The position numbers and the translations under genes were made by a program. From assembly GCA_027000765.1 (NCBI GenBank), contig JALTNJ010000093.1:1-6327 (forward strand): 6,327 bases of DNA, in the 5' to 3' direction. Each line of letters begins with the position of its first letter. Position 1 is the stretch's first letter. The notes under the pieces are model-generated. The model saw only the letters and a program-made list of their open reading frames with translations, searched no databases and was not told the DNA's origin. Source of the DNA: Nitrososphaeria archaeon (lineage in GTDB: Archaea; Thermoproteota; Nitrososphaeria; Geothermarchaeales; JDFR-13). Positions 1-6,275 of this stretch are shown here, one piece after another.

Positions 1-31
1 AAATAATAATCGTAAAATCGTTTAATAAGTT

Positions 32-61
32 AAAAAATGATTAATATTATGATTATTCATT
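32..61 (-). terminator. Possible hairpin plus T-run terminator
   Basis: Read on the minus strand, bases 61-52 and 45-36 form a 10-bp stem with one A-A mismatch and a 6-base loop, followed directly by a T-run ending near base 32. It lies about 120 bases past the stop of the leftmost gene, so it could end that transcript. The stem is almost all A-T and would be weak at high temperature. Archaeal termination usually depends more on the T-tract than on the hairpin. The rest of bases 1-180 is AT-rich, and I see no gene or RNA there. Confidence 0.35.
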
Positions 62-180
62 TAGGAAGATTTTCTAATAGTATCATATAAAATTCAACAA
101 AATCTATGTTTAAACAAAAGCTACATGTAAAATAGAGTGGAGATTTGCTTTAAAATCCTTATTCTCTTTTAAACGGTATT

Positions 181-933
181 TCAAATTTCTAAGAGATAGA
201 TGTACATTGGATGTTTCTTTTTAAATAAAAAGAGGTGCCTGTCTTTTTTCTCAACCAACTCTAGACCAGCGTAATCGGGATACGATAGCTCAAATTCGTA
301 TTTCAATGACAGTCCCTCAACTCTTAAACGCCTACTCTCCCTAACAAATATATTTATCAACTCTTGTGTGGCCTCCTTAAACTTTTTCTGATATGGTTGT
401 AGACTATCAGCATTAGCTGCTTCCCAAGCCATTACTCTACGCCTTATAGTGAGGTCTATCCCAATATATATGAAGCCCAGTACCGTCATCAATATAAAGG
501 CGGCTATTAAATACATAGGGTTACTTAAGAACTCGAATGGTAACATCTCCGGGTGAAGAGAGCGTCCAATTACTAATACGATGTATATTGCAGTTAGAGG
601 CATCATGAGCTTTACGACTTGACCGGCTTTAATTAGTGAAGTTACACCAGGTATTTTAAGCGGATGAAATATTATCGTCTCTGCATCTGATCTAAGTTTC
701 TTCCAGATATTTTTAACTCTCTTAATTCTAATCCTACTTACCATATCATCTATAACATCAGGATGAACCTTTCTCAAAACAGATAGCCCGTCGAAAATGT
801 GAATAAGGTCATATAAGGAATCCAGCTCAGACGCTAGTTCACTATATCTATTTCTAGATGCTCCAGGCATTTTAAACAAATAATTAAAGTAGTGGTAAAA
901 ATTATAAACGTTATTTATAGCTAGACTCTCCAC
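181..933 (-). CDS. Unrecognised two-helix membrane protein
   Basis: This encodes a 250-residue protein that I cannot assign to a family. Residues 1-105 are polar and look helical, with a basic stretch near 68-82 (RIRIKRVKNIWKKL). Two hydrophobic segments follow at about 107-124 and 139-161, separated by a short loop. The second is followed by RRR at 164-166, which by the positive-inside rule suggests that both large polar parts face the cytoplasm. Residues 170-250 are a charged helical and beta-like tail ending in a lysine-rich stretch (KKK at 238-240). There is no signal peptide or catalytic motif that I can name. The start is GTG, overlapping the TAG stop of the upstream protease gene by one base. 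Its own Shine-Dalgarno is weak (CTGAT at 937-941), which fits translation coupled to the protease. ATG at residue 22 (base 870) is an alternative start but has no ribosome binding site. The coupling suggests a role with the protease, as substrate, partner or regulator; this is inference. Confidence 0.8.
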   Translation of the reverse strand: MESLAINNVYNFYHYFNYLFKMPGASRNRYSELASELDSLYDLIHIFDGLSVLRKVHPDVIDDMVSRIRIKRVKNIWKKLRSDAETIIFHPLKIPGVTSLIKAGQVVKLMMPLTAIYIVLVIGRSLHPEMLPFEFLSNPMYLIAAFILMTVLGFIYIGIDLTIRRRVMAWEAANADSLQPYQKKFKEATQELINIFVRESRRLRVEGLSLKYEFELSYPDYAGLELVEKKDRHLFLFKKKHPMYIYLLEI

Positions 934-1832
934 TATATCAGCTTATAATAGGGTTTTGTTTTCCATAGTAATGCTATATATATCAATGCAACTATAGTGG
1001 AGGAAGATATAGATAGGATACCTAATGGCAGTCCCACTAGCCTATCGACCTCATAGAAAGAGAGTAGCATTAGGCTTGATAATGCATTTAAAGTACCGTG
1101 CATCACAGATGGATATATAACGCTGCCTCCAATTAGCCTCAGAGCAACCAGCGTTATACTCCATGAGATACATAATATCGTGAAAACAAACACAGCTGTT
1201 ATGTCCCTATGCATCGGGTAGTTATATCCTAATAATATTATTAGGGGGGCATGCCAGAGACCCCATATGACGCCTATTATAACTGCCGATGGAATAACTC
1301 CAAAACGGCTATATAAGATATCTATTAAGAAGCCTCTCCACCCAATTTCTTCACCTAATGCAGTCAATGCATTTATTGTCATTCCCCCGATCCCAGCTGC
1401 GACTAGCATTATAGTTAGGAGTAATGTTGGAGAAGCTCTTTCTAAACCTCCCAGAGCTCCCCCTAATTTAATTAATAAAATACTTACTGGGTTCTCAACC
1501 GGTATCCCCGAAGCCACGGCAAGTATAACGCCTATCCCATATATGAGGTATGGTGCTAGAATAGATGGAAATATAATTTTTAACATACCAAGCTTTAACC
1601 CTATACTCTGAAGATAACTACTTATTTTTTGTTTAGATAATATTCCAACTGTCACCACACCAAGAAATGGCGTATACATCCTTACAGTAAGGAGAATGGT
1701 ATATAGAATATTCTGTTCACTTATTCCAAAAGTGTAGGTAAATATGTCTAGGAGGTAGGCTGACACAAAAGTTGCAAGTAGATACAACGCTAAGCCACGG
1801 AGGCCAGGTATATGTCGACTCCCAAGATCCAT
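933..1832 (-). CDS. CPBP-family intramembrane metalloprotease (CAAX protease-like)
   Basis: This encodes a 299-residue, very hydrophobic protein with about eight predicted membrane segments (roughly 13-35, 45-65, 85-107, 138-158, 182-203, 211-231, 236-256, 270-289). The three family motifs are present in order: EEIGWR at 161-166 (paired glutamates and arginine), WGLWH at 190-194 (the usual FxxxH, with W in place of F) and HGTLN at 245-249 (HxxxN). These residues form the in-membrane metal site of the Rce1/CPBP (Abi) glutamic-type proteases, so the enzyme should be active in the cytoplasmic membrane. The substrate cannot be told from sequence. Family members process prenylated proteins, protect against bacteriocins, or act in membrane signalling, and prenylated CAAX substrates are not expected in archaea. 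The ATG start has GGAGGTG 8 bases upstream, but that site sits inside a strong hairpin. The gene follows the dikinase by 52 bases and overlaps the next gene by one base. Confidence 0.9.
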   Translation of the reverse strand: MDLGSRHIPGLRGLALYLLATFVSAYLLDIFTYTFGISEQNILYTILLTVRMYTPFLGVVTVGILSKQKISSYLQSIGLKLGMLKIIFPSILAPYLIYGIGVILAVASGIPVENPVSILLIKLGGALGGLERASPTLLLTIMLVAAGIGGMTINALTALGEEIGWRGFLIDILYSRFGVIPSAVIIGVIWGLWHAPLIILLGYNYPMHRDITAVFVFTILCISWSITLVALRLIGGSVIYPSVMHGTLNALSSLMLLSFYEVDRLVGLPLGILSISSSTIVALIYIALLWKTKPYYKLI

Positions 1833-1840
1833 CTATACGC

Positions 1841-1858
1841 CACCTCCCTAAGGAGGTG
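1841..1858 (-). promoter_or_regulatory. Hairpin sequestering the protease ribosome binding site
   Basis: The minus strand reads CACCTCC-TTAG-GGAGGTG, a perfect 7-bp inverted repeat with a 4-base loop. The 3' arm (1841-1847) is the Shine-Dalgarno of the protease gene, 8 bases before its ATG. The 5' arm has the same sequence as the anti-Shine-Dalgarno end of archaeal 16S rRNA. In a read-through transcript the site would be paired and translation lowered. No ligand-binding domain is visible upstream, so this is not a recognisable riboswitch. The repeat is directly seen; the regulatory role is inference. Confidence 0.6.
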
Positions 1859-1859
1859 T

Positions 1860-1873
1860 AAAAAATTAAAAAA
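1860..1873 (-). terminator. T-tract terminator after the dikinase gene
   Basis: The minus strand carries TTTTTTAATTTTTT starting 11 bases after the dikinase stop codon. T-runs of this kind are the usual intrinsic termination signal in archaea. It separates the dikinase from the protease gene, although read-through is possible because the next start is only about 30 bases further on. Confidence 0.55.
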
Positions 1874-1876
1874 TGG

Positions 1877-1884
1877 TATATTTT
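1877..1884 (-). promoter_or_regulatory. Possible TATA box for the protease operon
   Basis: AAAATATA lies directly after the dikinase stop, centred about 49 bases before the protease ATG, matching the TATA-to-start distance seen at the other genes here. Initiation about 25 bases downstream would fall near base 1855, inside the 5' arm of the hairpin. Such a transcript would carry only part of the sequestering stem. The box is weak and overlaps AT-rich terminator sequence. Confidence 0.3.
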
Positions 1885-4635
1885 CTAGCTATATTTCTCC
1901 TTAAGGGCAGCGTGTGCAGCAGCTAGCCTAGCTATTAGTATTCTGAATGGAGATGCACTTACGTAATCAAGACCTACTTCATGGAAGAAATGTATCGACT
2001 CTGGATCTCCACCATGCTCACCACATATACCTACTTCAAGCTGTGGATTGGCTTTCCTCCCTTTTTCAACCGCTATTTTCACCAGTTCACCTACTCCTTT
2101 CTTATCGATGGTTTCGAATGGATTAAACCTGAGTATTCCAAGCTCTAGGTATTGCGGCAGGAACTTGTTTTCCACGTCATCTCTACTGAAGCTATATGTT
2201 CCTTGTGTAAGGTCGTTGGTCCCAAAGCTGAAGAACTCCGCTTCCCGGGCTATCTCATCAGCGGTCAACGCTGACCTCACCGTCTCTATCATCGTACCAA
2301 TCATAAATGGTATCCTGATACCGTATTTCTCCTCAACCTCCTTAGCTATCGGATATATAGCTTTCTCCTTTACGAACCTCAGTTCATCGACGATGGCGAC
2401 CTGAGGAACCATTATCTGTAGGATTGGGTTCTTACCCTCTTTTATTAGCTCCGCAGTAGCTTCTAACATGGCCTTGACCAAACCCTTGTATATCTCTGGA
2501 TAAGTGACGCCTACTCTCACGCCCCTATGCCCCATCATGGGATTAGCCTCTGTTAATGCTACTACTCTCTTATATAGCCGCTGCTTCTCCTCAATAGCCT
2601 CTTTCGGAGCCCCTTCCCTCTCCATTTCATAGATTTCCTTCAACAACTCCTCTGGTTTAGGTAGGAACTCATGCAACGGAGGATCTATCAGCCTAATGGT
2701 CACGGGCAGTCCATCCATAACGTCAAGCATCTCCTTGAAATCGTCCTTCACCAGCTCAGATAACTTGTACATCGCTGCCTCCCTCTCCTTTGTAGTCTCG
2801 GACAAGATTACTTTCCTCAAGACCTCTAGACGCTCCGGCTTTCTAAACATCCGCTCTATCCTCAACAACCCAATTCCTTCAGCGCCGTATTCCCTGGCTA
2901 TTCTAGCGTCTTCAGGGACATCAGCATTAGCCTTAACACCTAGTCGCCTAAATTCATCAGCCCAGCTCAATAACTCTCTCAACTCTGGAATAACTTCTGG
3001 CTGTATAGTCGGCACCCTACCCAGGTATACTTCACCAGTATTACCGTCTATGGTTATCCAGTCGCCTTCTTTAACGACTTCACCATTTACTGAAAACAAC
3101 TTCTTATCATAATCAATTTTAATCATCTCGGCTCCCACAACAGCAGGCTTACCAATTCCCCTCGCTACCACTGCGGCGTGTGACGTCATGCCACCCCTAC
3201 TTGTAAGGATTCCCTTGGCCGCGTAGAAACCATGGACATCATCTGGCTTGGTCTCAACACGTACTAGAATTACATCCTTACCTTCCTTAGCCCAAGCAAC
3301 AGCGGTATCCGGATGGAATACAACTTGACCACTTACCGCACCTGGTGAGGCGTTAAGGCCCTTTGCAATCGGCTTTGCACCCGACGACTTATCTATACGT
3401 GGATATAGGAGTTGCAAGACATGCTCAGGCTGAACCTTGAGAACAGCCTCCTCCCTATTTATAACACCCTCCTTAGCCATGTCTACAGCGGTCTTTACCC
3501 GTGCCAAGGGAGTCATCTTCGCATTCCTAGTCTGTAGGAAGAATAATGTTCCCTTTTCAACCGTGAACTCAACATCCTGAACCTCTTTATTAATTTTCTC
3601 CAATAGCTTAACCTTCTCATAAAGCATGTTATAAAGCTCTGGGAACCTACTCTTCAACTCCGATACCGGCATAGGTGTTCTGATACCCGCTACTACATCT
3701 TCACCCTGAGCATTGGGTAAGAACTCTCCATATAACTCATTATCACCAGTCGCGACATTCCTAGAGAAAACAACTCCGGTACCAGAGTCCTCACCCATGT
3801 TTCCAAATACCATTGATTGGACGTTTACTGCGGTACAATCAGCTATATCGGGCGTGATCTTGTTGGCTATCCGATAGAATATTGCCCGTGGATTCATCCA
3901 AGATCTAAATACCGCTTTAATAGCCATCTTCAGCTGCTCCCAAGGATCTTGGGGGAATCCTCCAGCCTCTTTCTCGATTATCTCTTTAAACCTCTGCACC
4001 AGTTCCACCATTCCTTCTTCCGGTATCTCTACATCACTTTTTACACCATATTTCTCTTTTATCTCATCCATAGCCTTATCAAAAACTTTATCATCTATAT
4101 TCAGAACAACTTTACCAAAGAGCTGTAGGAGACGTCTATAGGCATCATATGCAAAACGTCTATTACCAGTCTGTTTAGCCAGTCCCTCAACACTCTCATC
4201 ATTCAACCCGAGGTTTAATATAGTATCCATCATACCAGGCATAGAGACTGCAGCACCGGATCTTACAGACACTAGTAGTGGATTATCTGGATCCCCGAAT
4301 ATACGGCCTCTCTTCTCTTCAAGCCTGTGGATATGATCAACAACCTCATCCATTAATCCACTTGGGAGATCTAGGGAGTCAATTATATTCCACAGCTTCT
4401 CAATCAGCTTATCCCTGATTTCCGGCGGAGGCTGCTTCTCCAACTGACTAATGATCTTAGAGATCTCTCCCTCTCCACATTTATAGAACTCTTTACATGC
4501 TTCTGTAGTAATCGTAAAGCCCGGTGGAACTGGGAGCCCGAGTTGCGTCATCATAGCTAGACTAGAGCCCTTACCGCCAAGGAGCTTTTTATTCTTCCAA
4601 TCCGCCTCATCGAAACTATAAACATATCTTGGCAA
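1885..4635 (-). CDS. ppdK: Pyruvate, phosphate dikinase
   Basis: This cytoplasmic enzyme interconverts pyruvate + ATP + phosphate and phosphoenolpyruvate + AMP + pyrophosphate. The 916 residues carry the full three-domain layout. The N-terminal ATP-grasp region is about 1-375, with GGKGSS at 20-25, SVRSGA at 123-128, VEFTVE at 355-360 and LQTR at 367-370. The phosphohistidine swivel domain is about 420-540, with GGMTSHAAVVARG at 481-493 and the phosphorylated histidine H486. The C-terminal PEP/pyruvate barrel is about 560-916, with R592, R648, E784, GTNDLTQ at 805-811 and the catalytic cysteine C871 in GICGEHGGDP. It is somewhat longer than typical bacterial enzymes of about 875 residues. The conserved GLCRTEHMF is GLLRIERMF here. 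The motif set and length separate it from PEP synthase. The start is TTG, with GAGGTGA 6 bases upstream and no better in-frame ATG. The frame is intact. It probably has its own promoter. The direction of flux cannot be told from sequence. Confidence 0.97.
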   Translation of the reverse strand: MPRYVYSFDEADWKNKKLLGGKGSSLAMMTQLGLPVPPGFTITTEACKEFYKCGEGEISKIISQLEKQPPPEIRDKLIEKLWNIIDSLDLPSGLMDEVVDHIHRLEEKRGRIFGDPDNPLLVSVRSGAAVSMPGMMDTILNLGLNDESVEGLAKQTGNRRFAYDAYRRLLQLFGKVVLNIDDKVFDKAMDEIKEKYGVKSDVEIPEEGMVELVQRFKEIIEKEAGGFPQDPWEQLKMAIKAVFRSWMNPRAIFYRIANKITPDIADCTAVNVQSMVFGNMGEDSGTGVVFSRNVATGDNELYGEFLPNAQGEDVVAGIRTPMPVSELKSRFPELYNMLYEKVKLLEKINKEVQDVEFTVEKGTLFFLQTRNAKMTPLARVKTAVDMAKEGVINREEAVLKVQPEHVLQLLYPRIDKSSGAKPIAKGLNASPGAVSGQVVFHPDTAVAWAKEGKDVILVRVETKPDDVHGFYAAKGILTSRGGMTSHAAVVARGIGKPAVVGAEMIKIDYDKKLFSVNGEVVKEGDWITIDGNTGEVYLGRVPTIQPEVIPELRELLSWADEFRRLGVKANADVPEDARIAREYGAEGIGLLRIERMFRKPERLEVLRKVILSETTKEREAAMYKLSELVKDDFKEMLDVMDGLPVTIRLIDPPLHEFLPKPEELLKEIYEMEREGAPKEAIEEKQRLYKRVVALTEANPMMGHRGVRVGVTYPEIYKGLVKAMLEATAELIKEGKNPILQIMVPQVAIVDELRFVKEKAIYPIAKEVEEKYGIRIPFMIGTMIETVRSALTADEIAREAEFFSFGTNDLTQGTYSFSRDDVENKFLPQYLELGILRFNPFETIDKKGVGELVKIAVEKGRKANPQLEVGICGEHGGDPESIHFFHEVGLDYVSASPFRILIARLAAAHAALKEKYS

Positions 4636-4641
4636 TGGTGT

Positions 4642-4648
4642 TCACCTC
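4642..4648 (-). promoter_or_regulatory. Ribosome binding site fixing the dikinase TTG start
   Basis: GAGGTGA on the minus strand lies 6 bases before TTG at 4635 and is a direct match to the archaeal anti-Shine-Dalgarno. It supports the non-ATG start and the N-terminus MPRYVYSF. Confidence 0.85.
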
Positions 4649-4680
4649 AAGACACATGTGAAATAGGATTTTTGAATGAA

Positions 4681-4707
4681 TATATAATATGGAATAACTT
4701 ATAAAAA
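4681..4707 (-). promoter_or_regulatory. Dikinase promoter with two TATA-like boxes
   Basis: Two candidates lie upstream of the dikinase. One is ATATTATATA (4681-4690), centred about 50 bases before the start, which predicts a leader of about 25 bases. The other is TTTTTATAAG (4698-4707), centred about 67 bases before, which predicts a leader near 40 bases. The nearer box fits the spacing at neighbouring genes; the farther one looks slightly more like a standard archaeal box. No operator repeat is visible. Confidence 0.5.
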
Positions 4708-4726
4708 TTGTAGCATTAAGCTGGAT

Positions 4727-4740
4727 AAAATATAAAAATA
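4727..4740 (-). terminator. T-rich terminator after the small membrane protein gene
   Basis: The minus strand reads TATTTTTATATTTT about 20 bases after the stop codon at 4760. Just before it, bases 4752-4768 can fold into a 6-bp stem with one bulged base and a GATC loop, overlapping the stop. The T-rich run is the stronger part of the signal. Confidence 0.45.
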
Positions 4741-4759
4741 GGGTGATAAATGAACGTGA

Positions 4760-5062
4760 TCACTGTTCTTCGGAGCCCTCGTTCTCTCCTGATTCCTCGG
4801 CTTTCTTCTCCTCTTCCTCCAACTTCTTAAGCTCCTCTTCAAGCTCTTTCTCGATTTCTTCAATGGGCTTTGGAGGAGGAGTCGTGGCTAGTGTATACCC
4901 TATCCATCCAAGGATACCGAAGACCCCGAGTATAGCGATGAAGCCAGTCAACTGTAGAATTAGCACCCACCATGAGGTGAAGAATACTAGCCAGCCGTAG
5001 ACAATGATGACGACGACCGAGACAACCATCAACAGTCCTCCGATCAACTGATCCCTACTCAA
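4760..5062 (-). CDS. Small two-helix membrane protein with acidic coiled-coil tail
   Basis: This encodes a 100-residue protein starting MSRDQLIGG. Two long hydrophobic segments (about 6-27 and 32-58) form a tight hairpin with the short aromatic loop FFTSWW. A proline hinge TPPPKP follows at 61-66. A strongly charged helix at 67-90 (EEIEKELEEELKKLEEEEKK) looks like a coiled coil, and the end is acidic and disordered (SGENEGSEEQ). Both ends are probably cytoplasmic. The tail could bind a protein partner or basic surface. I recall similar small proteins with a YTLATTPPPKPIEE-like stretch in crenarchaea, but cannot confirm this here and know no proven function. The start is TTG at 5062 because GAGGTG lies exactly 7 bases upstream. 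A longer reading from TTG at 5077 would overlap that ribosome binding site. It appears to be a single-gene unit with its own promoter and terminator. Confidence 0.85.
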   Translation of the reverse strand: MSRDQLIGGLLMVVSVVVIIVYGWLVFFTSWWVLILQLTGFIAILGVFGILGWIGYTLATTPPPKPIEEIEKELEEELKKLEEEEKKAEESGENEGSEEQ

Positions 5063-5069
5063 GTGGATA

Positions 5070-5075
5070 CACCTC
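5070..5075 (-). promoter_or_regulatory. Ribosome binding site deciding the start of the small membrane protein
   Basis: GAGGTG on the minus strand is 7 bases before TTG at 5062. The upstream in-frame TTG at 5077 overlaps this site and so would be too early. The spacing is the same as at the dikinase gene. Confidence 0.8.
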
Positions 5076-5102
5076 AACTAAATAATTTTATCCATTATCT
5101 GA

Positions 5103-5113
5103 TATATTTATAA
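5103..5113 (-). promoter_or_regulatory. TATA box of the small membrane protein gene
   Basis: TTATAAATATA on the minus strand is centred about 46 bases before the TTG start at 5062. Initiation about 25 bases downstream would be near 5083, giving a leader of about 20 bases that contains the ribosome binding site. This is one of the clearest archaeal TATA boxes in the window. Confidence 0.65.
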
Positions 5114-5199
5114 TTCATAAAATTCGTCATCGACAGTGATTAATAATTACATATATTAAATAAAGTATTTGGGATTAGCATATGGACTAAATAACTTGG

Positions 5200-6162
5200 T
5201 CATTTCCTTTTAGTGCCTATATAGTCTCTAACAGCCTGTGTTACGGCATCATAAGAGGAATACCTAGGTGTAAACCCGGTTTTCTTTAGTTTGGATATAT
5301 CAAGTAACATGAGTTTAACGTCTCCAGCCCATCCACGACCATCTTCAGTCTGGGGATTTAGGTGGAATACAACGTCTGATAGACCCATCTCCTTGACAAC
5401 TATATTCGCTATGTCTAAGACAGTTATCCAGTCCTCACTACCTACATTGAATACATAGTCGTCCAGCTTACCACGAATAAGTAAGCTATACAAGTGGAGA
5501 GTAGCATCTATCGCATCATCGACGTACATATAGCTCTTTTTCTGTGTTCCGTCTCCCAAAATATCTAGGACAGACGAGTTTTTCCTCAGCTTATTTACAA
5601 AATCATAGATGACTCCGTGTGTGGATCTCCTCCCTACTATATTGGCATACCTGATAATGAGATATCTGAATCCATATAGTCTGGCATAGGTTGAAATAAG
5701 GTTTTCACATGCCAGTTTAAACGCGCCATATATTGAGATCGGCTCCATGGGAGTATAGTTTTCAGGAGTGGGTATCAAAGCAGGCTCGCCATATACAGTA
5801 CTGCTACTGGCGAAGACTATGTATTCCACATCGTATTTCCTAATTGCCTCCAAGACATTGAAGGTAGCCAGGATATTTGCATTAAAATGCGTTTCAGGAT
5901 CTAAAACACTAGTCTTAACATCAGGGTTCGCTGCATAGTGAAATACTACCTTTGTCTCCTTAAAACTTTGTATCCACTCCTCTGGTCTACGTAGGTCAGC
6001 CTTAGAAAAATTGAAGTTCTTCTTCCCTAGATGATGTGCGATGTTCTCCAAGGTTCCTGTTGAGAAGTTATCGATTATAAATATGTTTTCACCTTGATTC
6101 AGAAGATGGTCTACTATATGGCTCCCTAAAAACCCTGCACCACCAGTCACTATTATCTTCAT
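5200..6162 (-). CDS. NAD-dependent sugar-nucleotide epimerase/dehydratase (GalE-like, extended SDR)
   Basis: This encodes a 320-residue extended short-chain dehydrogenase of normal length for the family. The Rossmann motif TGGAGFLG is at 6-13, and the acidic residue that selects NAD is D31 in IDNFSTG. The active site shows SSSTVYG at 119-125 and YGAFK with Y145 and K149. The substrate side has RYANIVG at 171-177, DGTQKKSYMYVDDA at 204-217 and RGWAGD near 276-281. It should be cytoplasmic and act on a UDP- or dTDP-linked sugar, most likely as a 4-epimerase. The RGWAGD stretch is more typical of GalE-like enzymes in polysaccharide loci than of classical GalE, so the exact substrate is open. I place the start at ATG 6162 (MKIIVTGG). 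It is preceded by an extended Shine-Dalgarno and a predicted leader of about 20 bases, whereas ATG 6183 would sit at the predicted transcription start. The divergent aminotransferase gene supports a role in glycan precursor synthesis. Confidence 0.9.
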   Translation of the reverse strand: MKIIVTGGAGFLGSHIVDHLLNQGENIFIIDNFSTGTLENIAHHLGKKNFNFSKADLRRPEEWIQSFKETKVVFHYAANPDVKTSVLDPETHFNANILATFNVLEAIRKYDVEYIVFASSSTVYGEPALIPTPENYTPMEPISIYGAFKLACENLISTYARLYGFRYLIIRYANIVGRRSTHGVIYDFVNKLRKNSSVLDILGDGTQKKSYMYVDDAIDATLHLYSLLIRGKLDDYVFNVGSEDWITVLDIANIVVKEMGLSDVVFHLNPQTEDGRGWAGDVKLMLLDISKLKKTGFTPRYSSYDAVTQAVRDYIGTKRK

Positions 6163-6167
6163 CCGAC

Positions 6168-6178
6168 GGACCATCTCC
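6168..6178 (-). promoter_or_regulatory. Extended ribosome binding site for the epimerase ATG at 6162
   Basis: GGAGATGGTCC matches the full archaeal consensus GGAGGTGATCC at 9 of 11 positions, and one of the differences could still pair as G-U. Its register to ATG 6162 is close to that of the other genes here. It lies downstream of ATG 6183 and abuts the ATG at 6174, so it favours the innermost start. Confidence 0.6.
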
Positions 6179-6200
6179 TTCATCCAACAGGAAGTTTTTA

Positions 6201-6213
6201 CATAATATTATTA
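6201..6213 (-). promoter_or_regulatory. TATA-like box of the epimerase gene
   Basis: TAATAATATTATG on the minus strand is centred about 45 bases before ATG 6162. This predicts transcription starting near 6182 and a leader of about 20 bases. If the longer reading from ATG 6183 were used, the message would be nearly leaderless. Confidence 0.45.
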
Positions 6214-6225
6214 TCTCGACGAATA

Positions 6226-6235
6226 ATATTTTATT
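6226..6235 (+). promoter_or_regulatory. TATA-like box of the aminotransferase gene
   Basis: ATATTTTATT is centred about 45 bases before the plus-strand ATG at 6276. Initiation near 6256 would leave a leader of about 20 bases containing GTGAG at 6265-6269 as a modest ribosome binding site. It lies only some 20 bases from the epimerase box, so the two promoters are back to back. Confidence 0.4.
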
Positions 6236-6275
6236 GTTAATCTACTGAAAATCATTAGCAGAGCGTGAGACATCC

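Noticed and set aside
1..180. Short direct repeat ATCGT-AAA-ATCGT and other AT-rich repeats at the left edge
   Set aside because: They are too short and expected by chance in such AT-rich sequence. No repeat array, CRISPR unit or origin pattern is present.
1267..1611. Plus-strand open frame opposite the protease gene
   Set aside because: It is antisense to the motif-bearing protease, has no ribosome binding site and is a low-complexity, proline- and isoleucine-rich translation.
933..1832. Reading the CPBP (Abi) protease as a phage-defence gene
   Set aside because: The Abi label comes from a family name only. No other defence gene, mobile element or toxin is nearby.
2048..4128. Three plus-strand open frames opposite the dikinase gene
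   Set aside because: All lie antisense to highly conserved dikinase coding sequence and translate to serine-rich or compositionally odd proteins with no motif.
1885..4635. PEP synthase as an alternative identity for the large kinase
   Set aside because: The length of 916 residues and the motifs GGKGSS, VRSGAAVSMPGMMDT, GGMTSHAAVVARG and GICGEHGGDP are those of pyruvate, phosphate dikinase.
4743..5000. Plus-strand open frame opposite the small membrane protein, with GGTGAT nearby
   Set aside because: The translation is a long serine run, the mirror of the acidic glutamate-rich tail. The GGTGAT match overlaps its own start codon.
5005..5051. Possible C/D box guide RNA (TGATGA at 5005-5010, CTGA at 5048-5051, plus strand)
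   Set aside because: Internal D' and C' boxes are missing or too degenerate, and the segment is antisense within a coding gene.
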